Shown: positions 1 through 7,100 of the stretch, piece by piece
Layout: each line of letters begins with the position of its first letter
How positions within the stretch are numbered: the first letter of the stretch is position 1
Assembly: GCF_003935425.1 (NCBI RefSeq)
Contig: NZ_RHQN01000007.1
Span: 186,001-250,000 of the forward strand
DNA length: 64,000 nt
Source of the DNA: Pseudomonas sp. v388
Lineage (GTDB): Bacteria > Pseudomonadota > Gammaproteobacteria > Pseudomonadales > Pseudomonadaceae
Reading direction: 5' to 3'
Program-made: the position numbers and the translations under genes
Notes under the pieces: model-generated
Seen by the model: only the letters and a program-made list of their open reading frames with translations
What the model was told of the DNA's origin: nothing
Database searches by the model: none

Positions 1-15
1 GACAGCAGAATAAGG

Positions 16-261
16 TTATTTCTTTATCGGGGCAGGCAGCTGCATGGCGATGATGTCTGCATGTTTTTTGTAGGTGAATCCTTCTATCTCGTCTTGTAAA
101 TGGACGTGGTCTATTCCGTTGCTAGACATTTCGTAGGCCGCATGAATCAAAAATAGGCCTATTTCACGAATGGCTTCAGGGCTGCCGTACACTACAATTT
201 CGTCCAACTGGTTGGATATCTCACTTCCGATTTCGGTCCCGTGAACTGAAAATTTCTTCAT
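16..261 (-). CDS. Small immunity-like protein (possible Imm32 type)
   Basis: An 81-residue acidic protein. Its pattern (opening strand, short helix with FLIHAAYEM, then HVHLQDEI) recalls small polymorphic-toxin immunity proteins, possibly the Imm32 family; this is from memory and not certain. Its ATG overlaps the stop codon of the preceding degenerate Rhs tip (ATGA), the usual coupling of a toxin tip to its immunity gene. It was probably the partner of that tip. The tip's connection to an Rhs core is broken, so this gene now looks like an orphan immunity gene, perhaps still giving protection against kin. It is the last gene of the minus-strand chain that begins with vgrG. Confidence 0.6.
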   Translation of the reverse strand: MKKFSVHGTEIGSEISNQLDEIVVYGSPEAIREIGLFLIHAAYEMSSNGIDHVHLQDEIEGFTYKKHADIIAMQLPAPIKK

Positions 262-615
262 AGCTCAAACCCCTTATTTCTCAAGTGATCTTTCTCTTTA
301 CGTGAGAGTTCGGAAATAGCTCCACGTGACTCATGGCTCGGAGTGCCATCTTGGTTGATGACGATTTCCTTCTTTCTATTTTTGCACTGGCAATGCGCAT
401 GGACTTGCTGATTGGTGTTCATCACATGCGGTTGTCGATCCGTATCCTTCCAATGCCTACTTTCTCCCATCGACCGGACTCGCCAACCCAAACGGATCAA
501 CCCACCCCCACCGGATTCGGCGCATAGGCATACAGATTCAACCCGCCCAGCAATCCGATCGGGGCCTTGGAAAATGAATCGGTCGCCCCACGGGGCATAG
601 CACGATGGCAGCTGT
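258..615 (-). pseudogene. Degenerate Rhs core end with displaced toxin tip
   Basis: Positions about 486-615 are near-identical at DNA level to the end of the intact rhs core (about 4500-4630), covering the codons for DPIGLLGGLNLYAY and WVDPFGL. Two single-base insertions relative to the intact copy, an extra A near 574 and an extra C in the C-run near 505-509, break the frame, and the WVDPFGL frame stops soon after. The remaining tip is read in another frame and ends in ESRGAISELSRKEKDHLRNKGFEL; it contains an HCQCKN cysteine pair and an INQDGTPSHESRG stretch. I do not recognise the toxin family. There is no upstream core or promoter, so this is a displaced, probably inactive Rhs C-terminal cassette. 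Its stop overlaps the next small gene by ATGA. Confidence 0.75.
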
Positions 616-719
616 GCTAACAATCTCGATTTTGAAGAATCTGCGACAGATTTTACCTGTCGAATCTACGAAACGGGATTACTAGTCTAGTGGGATTTAT
701 AACCAAAATTTTGACATAG

Positions 720-1343
720 TCAGTGGTATGGAAGCTGAGAGTGGTCGACAAAAATCAATTCGCCTTTTCCATTGATCAAACGTTTAAGATCATCGAAAAA
801 AAAATCCAGATTATCGGAGAACACTTCTAACGCTCCATGGCCATGCTCGCCGGATCCGACTTCCTTTGTCACATAATGACAATTTTCAATTATCTCTTTA
901 TACAGTCTCTCATTAATTGGATGCCCTTGAAGCTTTAAGAACTCCGTCAGACTTGTGGTTTTTGGAATCGGACAGGGGCGCCTATGCCGACTCATTATTT
1001 TGTACTTCTTGGCATCGAGCTCTGACTTTTCGTAAGCCTTAATCATATTGCCGAAGTACTGGTCTTTCGGTCTGAATGTATACGCCCTACTTTCAGCTGG
1101 TAAAATATTTGATTCATAAAACAACTCAGCCCCTGCGAGCACATAACTCCCTTGTGCTAGCGCGCCCAATAACAGTGCCGCGTCTGCAGAGGCGTCAAAT
1201 CCAATATCCCCTTCTGTAGTTATGCAGACTAATAATGCAAATTCATCTTGTTCGTTTGCAGGTATTTCTCTTGTTTTTGGAGATGTAATCCGTTTATAGA
1301 ACTCAAATTTATCTCTGTAGCACAGTATTTTATATGCACTCAT
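720..1343 (-). CDS. Immunity-like protein, paralogue of the gene at 1665-2300
   Basis: A 207-residue cytoplasmic-type protein without signal peptide or membrane segment. It is clearly homologous along its whole length to the protein at 1665-2300. Shared blocks include YKILCYRD near the N-terminus, FALLVC, IGFD, NMI..EKSELDAKK, a CP-containing middle, CHYV, SGEHG.GA.EVFSD and a C-terminal LPYH/IPYH. The start ATG overlaps the stop of the orphan tip at 1340-1642 (ATGA), so it is the likely partner of that tip. I do not recognise the family; the immunity role is inferred from position and coupling only. Confidence 0.6.
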   Translation of the reverse strand: MSAYKILCYRDKFEFYKRITSPKTREIPANEQDEFALLVCITTEGDIGFDASADAALLLGALAQGSYVLAGAELFYESNILPAESRAYTFRPKDQYFGNMIKAYEKSELDAKKYKIMSRHRRPCPIPKTTSLTEFLKLQGHPINERLYKEIIENCHYVTKEVGSGEHGHGALEVFSDNLDFFFDDLKRLINGKGELIFVDHSQLPYH

Positions 1344-1642
1344 TTTTCACTCCAGGGGTAGGTAGATATTATCTCCCTATTTTTATGATTTGTTGCGTGA
1401 ACGTGAGGTCCATTGAGGTGAGGCGGTTGACCGGGGCCGATGAGGTCCGGGTGGCCATCTGGATGATCAAATACCTCTGCCGGTGATACTTTCACTTTGG
1501 AGAGAGGAGAATTTTTGCATCGATGCCCTAATCCCGATGTCCCTTTACGTTTGAGGCAAGCGTGATTTTTCCCACTGCAATTCGGATGGAGATCGCCATG
1601 CTCAGTGACTCCGCCTCCGCCTCCACGTCCAACCCTGGGCAC
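1340..1642 (-). CDS. Orphan polymorphic-toxin tip fragment
   Basis: A 100-residue reading frame opening with GTG. It starts with a glycine run (RVGRGGGGGV), has a cysteine- and histidine-rich middle (HPNC, KNHAC, GHRCKN), and ends in VFDHPDGHPDLIGPGQPPH followed by GPHVHATNHKN. The DHPDGHPDL.GPGQP motif is one I recall from tips of Rhs and other polymorphic toxins, suggesting a metal-binding nuclease-like fold; that is memory, not a search result. No RHS core precedes it, so it looks like a stranded tip. It is translationally coupled (ATGA) to the immunity-like gene that follows. Whether it is expressed is unclear: only a short gap with no obvious strong ribosome binding site separates it from the upstream gene. 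Confidence 0.5.
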   Translation of the reverse strand: MPRVGRGGGGGVTEHGDLHPNCSGKNHACLKRKGTSGLGHRCKNSPLSKVKVSPAEVFDHPDGHPDLIGPGQPPHLNGPHVHATNHKNREIISTYPWSEK

Positions 1643-1664
1643 TTTCGCGTGGAGGTAAGTGCGC

Positions 1665-2300
1665 TCAGTGGTAGGGAATTAAGTAGTGTTCAACAAATAA
1701 TAATTCACCTGAATCATCCATTAGTGACTTTAGGTCGCTAAAAAAATTGGTAAGATCATCTGAAAATACCTCGAATGCCCCGAAGCCATGCTCCCCAGAT
1801 GCTACTTCTATAACGACGTAATGGCAGGTCTCAATTAATTTTCGGTACAGCTCTAGGGTTATAGGTCGTTTTGAGCTCTTCAAAAAAGGCGTCAAAATTT
1901 TCGGATTGGGCTGCGGACAGCTTCGTCCATTCCGGCTCATTACCTCAAATTTTTTGGCATCTAGCTCAAGTTTCTCATGTTCCCTAATCATGTTTTCGAA
2001 AGAGCTGCACCTAGGTTTGAATGTGTAGCCGCCGCTGTAGCGAGAAGCTGCTTGTGCTACGTGTAGCATCTTATCTCCGCTTGCGCTGTAACACCCTTTG
2101 AATAGTAGGCCTAAAAGATCTAGGGCCTTTGAGGATTTATCAAATCCTATTTGCCTCTCATTGTTTACGCAAACTAGAAGAGCGAAGTCATCTTGCGCGC
2201 TTGCAGGGATTTCACGAATGCGATCGTTTGTTATTCTCTTATAGGACTCAAAGGAATCTCTATAGCAGAGTATTTTATAGCCAGTCAAAAGTTTTCCCAT
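1665..2300 (-). CDS. Immunity-like protein, paralogue of the gene at 720-1343
   Basis: A 211-residue soluble protein sharing its whole length with the 720-1343 product (YKILCYRD, REIPA..QD.FALLVC, SGEHGFGAFEVFSD, C-terminal IPYH). The two copies flank the orphan tip at 1340-1642, as expected after duplication of an immunity gene or of a tip plus immunity cassette. The start ATG gives MGKLLTGYKILCYRD. The DNA is AT-rich compared with the rhs core. No toxin gene is coupled to this copy, so it may be an orphan immunity gene. Family not recognised. Confidence 0.6.
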   Translation of the reverse strand: MGKLLTGYKILCYRDSFESYKRITNDRIREIPASAQDDFALLVCVNNERQIGFDKSSKALDLLGLLFKGCYSASGDKMLHVAQAASRYSGGYTFKPRCSSFENMIREHEKLELDAKKFEVMSRNGRSCPQPNPKILTPFLKSSKRPITLELYRKLIETCHYVVIEVASGEHGFGAFEVFSDDLTNFFSDLKSLMDDSGELLFVEHYLIPYH

Positions 2301-2367
2301 TGGTTGACGGATAATATTTTGTTGGATCTATCGGTTTGGATTATGGTTTATCGTTCATGGGGATCAC

Positions 2368-2715
2368 TCAGGTCTTGCGATTTTTACGGAATATAAAAAC
2401 TTCGATATCATCCAGCGCGCTCCGTGCGCGTCCGGCCAAGGATTCATTTTCAAGATAGCGTTTCAAGGCAGGGATCGTAAGTTCTTCATTGATTGCGCCG
2501 TGGATTCTGGCCGTATGTCCCAAGCACGTAATAGCCAAGCATCGCATACTGTCATTTTTATTGGAGCTTATGAACTCCAGCAACATCTCCTGAATCCAGC
2601 CGGCGTCCTGAGCATTGAATGTCATGTAGAGCAGAGCGCCCGAAACGGCTTCCTCTTCAGAATGATTCAATAGCTCAATCAGCTCAGCTTCGCTGTAGCC
2701 GCGGACTCCATCCAT
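2368..2715 (-). CDS. HEAT-like helical repeat protein, probable immunity protein
   Basis: A 115-residue all-helical protein. The stretch LLEFISSNKNDSMRCLAITCLGHTARIHG followed by IPALKRYLENESLAGRARSALDDIEVFI resembles two HEAT-type helical pairs. HEAT-like proteins are a known class of polymorphic-toxin immunity proteins, and the position downstream of rhs among other small genes fits that. A good ribosome binding site (GAGGAAGTGAA) precedes the ATG. There is no signal peptide, so it should act in the cytoplasm. The partner toxin is not present in the window. Confidence 0.55.
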   Translation of the reverse strand: MDGVRGYSEAELIELLNHSEEEAVSGALLYMTFNAQDAGWIQEMLLEFISSNKNDSMRCLAITCLGHTARIHGAINEELTIPALKRYLENESLAGRARSALDDIEVFIFRKNRKT

Positions 2716-2741
2716 TTCACTTCCTCGTGCTTACCCTAAAA

Positions 2742-3140
2742 CTAATCATCGAGTTCGTACACTTCAACTGTGCGCCCGGTTACGTAACACCATCCGAAAC
2801 TTCTGATATCGTCCATTGTCTGGGGATCCATGTTGTTACCATAATCGCCGTCGATGTCTATGCACCACACATCCCCGAACCTTAAAAGCTTTACTCCTGA
2901 ACATATAGAGTAACTTTCATTGCCGCGTACATGAGCATGAAACTCTTCGACGTCCTTAACTATGATTTTCACGTTTTTCCACACATTCCCATCCAGACTT
3001 TGGTTTCTGGCGTGGAATATCATTTCTGCGGAAAGCCTTTCATTCGGTCTACGTACGTGCCCCAGTGAGATTACTAATCCATCATTGAAACGGCCGTAAT
3101 CGTCAAAGATTTTTTTTACAGCTTCAGTCGAATTGTGCAA
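2742..3140 (-). CDS. Unknown small protein in Rhs immunity array (TTG start)
   Basis: A 132-residue protein of mixed strands and helices. Its pattern (ISLGHVRRPNERLSAEMIFHARN, then VWKNVKIIVKDVEEF, then GVKLLRFGDVWCIDIDGDYG) is typical of small domain proteins annotated near polymorphic toxins, but I do not recognise a named family. The start is TTG, supported by an AAGAGG ribosome binding site five bases upstream; no ATG occurs nearby. It lies between two HEAT-like genes on the same strand, so an immunity role is plausible but rests on context alone. Confidence 0.5.
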   Translation of the reverse strand: MHNSTEAVKKIFDDYGRFNDGLVISLGHVRRPNERLSAEMIFHARNQSLDGNVWKNVKIIVKDVEEFHAHVRGNESYSICSGVKLLRFGDVWCIDIDGDYGNNMDPQTMDDIRSFGWCYVTGRTVEVYELDD

Positions 3141-3189
3141 GCTAACCTCTTATCTGGCCAAGATTTATGATTTCACTGCGTGTGCGGGT

Positions 3190-3654
3190 TCAGCATTTGC
3201 AAAATGTTGGATCTGGAGAAACTTGCTCCACCCCAACTGCTCTTTGCATTTTAGGTACTCGCCTCTTGTCGAGGTTTTTACATGCGAGTCTCGCTACATT
3301 CTTGTCAGTATCCGACACCAGCTTCTCCAGAATCGGAATCGGAGTTTTTCGGTTACCAGCTATGACGTGACGTACTAAAGCGTTCCCGTCGATAAAAAGT
3401 CGCTCGAAAAGTTCTTGACTGAGTTTTCGTTTTTCCGCGACGGTTATTCTCGTTGTGCAATCCTTCCTGCTAATAATATCAAGGGTCTCAAGCGGCATTG
3501 TTTTATTATGTGCCACCTATCTGCCGTACTCAGGATATCTGTCAACGACGTCTAGCCAGACCGATCGGGGGGCTTCTTCTAGGGCCGGTCGGTCATATTC
3601 GCTTTTTTGTGTGCTGTCGCGGAGCTTAGTAAATTCTTCTACTGAACCAATCAT
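3190..3654 (-). pseudogene. Duplicate of the rhs-linked immunity gene, split by an in-frame amber stop
   Basis: Read from the ATG at 3654, the frame gives MIGSVEEFTKLR and continues to VDRYPEYGR, meets TAG, then continues in the same frame with VAHNKTMPLETLDII. The intact paralogue at 3755-4162 reads IKRYPEYRTWVAHNKTVPIEVLEV, so the stop replaces the TGG tryptophan codon. The downstream part still matches (KRKLS..LFERL, VRHVIAGNRKTPIPILEKLV), then diverges at the C-terminus. The result is a duplicated immunity gene inactivated, or split in two, by one nonsense change. An ATG inside the second half could in principle restart translation. Confidence 0.7.
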
Positions 3655-3754
3655 AACTGTTCCGGTTTCACGTAGGTTTATGTGGCTTTTTAGATATTCG
3701 ATCTTGGTGGTTAGAGGTGGCGCTCCTTGATATTTCTTCATCGGTATCAGGCTG

Positions 3755-4162
3755 TTATTTTGTATTGCTTCTGTTTTTATAATGGCGTCTTGCAATTTCC
3801 GCGACGTGCGCTTCGTTATCATGAATTAGTTTTTCTAGTAAGTGTAGTGGGGTTTTTTTATTTACCGCAACGGCTACGCGCACAGTACTGCTAGGATCAT
3901 TAGCCAAGCGTTCGAAAAGTGCAAGGCTTAATTTTCGTTTTCTTGCTACATCCCTCCTGATCTTTTCGTCAAATCCGCAGAGTACTTCTAGGACTTCAAT
4001 TGGAACCGTTTTGTTATGTGCCACCCAGGTTCGATATTCTGGATATCTTTTGATTACGTCCAGCCAAACGCAAATGGGTGCTTCGTCATGTGTGGACTGA
4101 TCGTATTCGATTTTAATCTCGCTGCTCCGTAGCAGAACAAATTCTTCAGCCGAATTGATCAT
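3755..4162 (-). CDS. Cognate immunity protein of the Rhs toxin, helical-repeat type
   Basis: A 135-residue soluble protein. Its ATG overlaps the rhs stop codon (ATGA), which makes it the best candidate for the antidote to the present Rhs tip. The C-terminal two thirds consist of short helical repeats of the form VAHNKTVPIEVLEVL, VARKRKLSLALFERLANDPSS and VAVNKKTPLHLLEKLIHDNEA, resembling leucine-rich-variant or HEAT-like repeats. It has no signal peptide, consistent with binding the toxin in the cytoplasm. A broken copy lies directly downstream at 3190-3654. Confidence 0.75.
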   Translation of the reverse strand: MINSAEEFVLLRSSEIKIEYDQSTHDEAPICVWLDVIKRYPEYRTWVAHNKTVPIEVLEVLCGFDEKIRRDVARKRKLSLALFERLANDPSSTVRVAVAVNKKTPLHLLEKLIHDNEAHVAEIARRHYKNRSNTK

Positions 4163-7100
4163 TTAAATTTCCTGCATTTTAATTGTTTGAAGTTTATGTC
4201 TTTGCCCACATTGCTTTTGTGCTTGTCCATGTAGTTTCCGTTAACGTCCGCATCTTTTTCCCATTTCCCATGTTCGTCAAATACTTTCCAAGCGCTACCG
4301 CCATGACCTGTTTTGTCTACCGACCACCACTGTTCAGTCCGAGCACTGTAAAAATACTTGGCGTACCCCACTCCCGGGACATTTCCTTCGCAAACTTCGT
4401 CGTACTCACTTATCTCCCATTTCTTGCAGGGACATTTGTAATTCTGATTGGGTTTAATGGACAGAGGTTTCCGCCCCGCATGCCCATCCGCAGCACTCAA
4501 CCCAAACGGATCAACCCACCCCACCGGATTCGGCGCATAGGCATACAGATTCAACCCGCCCAGCAACCCGATCGGGTCCTTGGAGATGAACCGGCCGACC
4601 TGCGGATCATAGTACCGATGGCGGTTGTAGTGCAGGCCGGTTTCGTGGTCGTGGTACTGGCCCTGAAAGCGCAGCGGGTTGCTCAGGCTGTGGCGTTCGG
4701 CCCAGGCGCTGCGTTGGTGTTTCACCTGGCCCCAGGCGTGGTATTCCGCGCTCCAGGCCAGGTGGCCGTTGGCGTCGGTGAGTTCCAGCGGGGTGCCGAG
4801 GGCGTCGCAGTGGTACCAGGCCAGGGCATCGAACGGCGGGGGTTCGGGCGCGTCTTGCCAGGCCGGGTCGCGGTCGATGTGGTAGCGCAGGCCCTGGCTG
4901 AGGTCTGGCATCCGCTGCAGGTCGATGCCTTGGTGGCGGATGGCTTGGGCGACGGGGATGAAGGTGCCGGGTTCGTAAATGTAATGCACCATCCTGCCGC
5001 TGAACCCGGCCCGCTCGCGGGTGCCTTCGAACGCCAGTTGGTCACCATCCCAGCCATAGATGTAGGTGTCGCAGCCCATTTCGCGCTGCTGGCGCTGGTA
5101 CTTGAGCTGGTTCCAGCCGTCAGTGGCGGCCGGGTCGGGGTGGTAATGGGAACGGGCTCGCTTGTACAGGCGGCGGCCCAGCGGATCGTAGGCGTACATC
5201 ACGCTCAGGCGCTCGTCGCTGTAGCCGACCAGCCGGTCAAACAAGTCCCAGGTCAGCTGGCTGCGCCGGTGCTGGTGCCAGCGCCGGATCTGGTTGCCGC
5301 GCTCGTCGTACTCGTAGCGATGGCCGTTATAGTCGCGCAGCACGTTATCGAGCAGCGCTTCTCTGTCCTTGCTCGGTTCCAGCGGGCGCCGCTGCCAGGC
5401 AGTAGGTTGGAGCAGGTTGCCGGCCGGGTCGAACTTGAACGTTTCCTGGCCCAGTCGGCTGTGGGCGGCGAGCAGCCGGCCCACGGGATCGTATTGATAA
5501 CTCAGGTGACCGCGTCGGCTGTCGTCCAGCTCGGTGAGCTGGCTGGCCGCGTCGTAGTGGTAGACCCGTTTCACGTTGAAGGCGGTGGCATCTTTGCCAC
5601 CCAGCCATTGTTCCTGAAGACGCCCGGCCGGGTCCCAGCGCTGGGTCTGGCTCAGGTGGTTGCCTTGGTGACGGGCGATTTCCCGGTGCAGGTCGTCGCG
5701 CTCATAGCCGAGCAGGTCGTGCTCGTCCAGACGCAAGGCTTGCAGATGACCACTGCCGTACGTCAGCCAGCTGACCCGATGGCCGTCGGGGCGCACGGTG
5801 GCGCTACGCTGGTTGAGTTCGTCGTACTCATGTCGCCACGCTGCAACGCGCGGCGGATTCAGCTGCAGATAGTGTTGATGCTCGCGCAGCAGGTTGCCGG
5901 CGGCATCGAAGAACCACTGCAATCGGCTCTCGCGATTGCAGGCCTGGATCAGCCGACCGTTGCCGTCGTAGGCGAACGTTTCCCTTTGGGTGTGGCTTCC
6001 CAGTTTTGCGTGGCGCTCGGTCAGTCGACCCAGCGGGTCGAAGCGGACCTCAACGACCCGCTGGCCGTCGACGACGCTCGCCAGTGTTCCGCTCTGTTCC
6101 TCGTAGCGGTACTCGGTGAGCCGATCGTCGAAACCGGTTTCCCGCAGCAAACGGCCCACGGGGTCGTAGCGGAAAGTTGTGCGGCGATGGTTTTCGTTGT
6201 CCAGCGCTACCAGGCGGCCCAACCGGTCCCAGTGGTAACGCAGCAATTGATGCGCGGCGTCGATCCGCTCGGTCAACAGGCCTGCTTCGCTGTAGGACCA
6301 GTGGGTGCGCTGCCCAAGCGGATCGACATGGGCCAGCAGCCGGCCCTCGGCGTCACGCCGAAACAGCTCTTCGGTCTGGTCCGGGTGCAGGACTTTGGCC
6401 AGTTGACCGGCCTGATACTCGTAGCGGGTAATCTGCCCCTGCGCGTCGGTGAAAGCCACCGGCTGACCCAGTGCGTTGTAGTCCCAACGGCTGCGCTTGC
6501 CGGAGCAGTCGGTGTACGCCAGCAGTTGCCCGGCCGCGTTGTATTCCAGGCGGGTTTTGTTGCCCTTGGCGTCCTCAACACTGACCGGCAAGCCGGCGGC
6601 ATTGTTGGTGTAGCGGGTCTTGTGGCCCAGCGGGTCGACGGTTTCCTGCAAGTGCCCGCGGGCGTCGTAGTCGCGCAGCCACAGGCCGCCTTCGGCGTCT
6701 CGGGTCTTGATCAGCCGGTCCTGATCGTCGTAGGCGTAATGCACCTGGCTGTGGTCAGCGCGGATGTGCTGCACCAGATTGCTGCGTTCGTCGTAGCGAT
6801 AGCGGTCAGTGCTGCCATCGGGGTGGACGTGACGCACCACGTTCTTGGCGGCGTCGCGGAACAGCCATTCCGAACGGCCGTCCGGATGAACCGTGCGGTA
6901 GGTGTAACCCAACTCGTCGTAGTAGTGACGGGTGTCCTGGCCCAAGGCATCGGTGACGATGGTCAGGCGGATATTGACGTCCCAGCGCAGTCGGGTGTCG
7001 AAGCTGCCGTCGTCGGCCCATTCGCGGACCGCTTTTGCGTCAGGTCCGTCGCCTTGCCATTCCAGATTCAGGCCACGACCGGTGCGGTCGGTGTAGCGGG

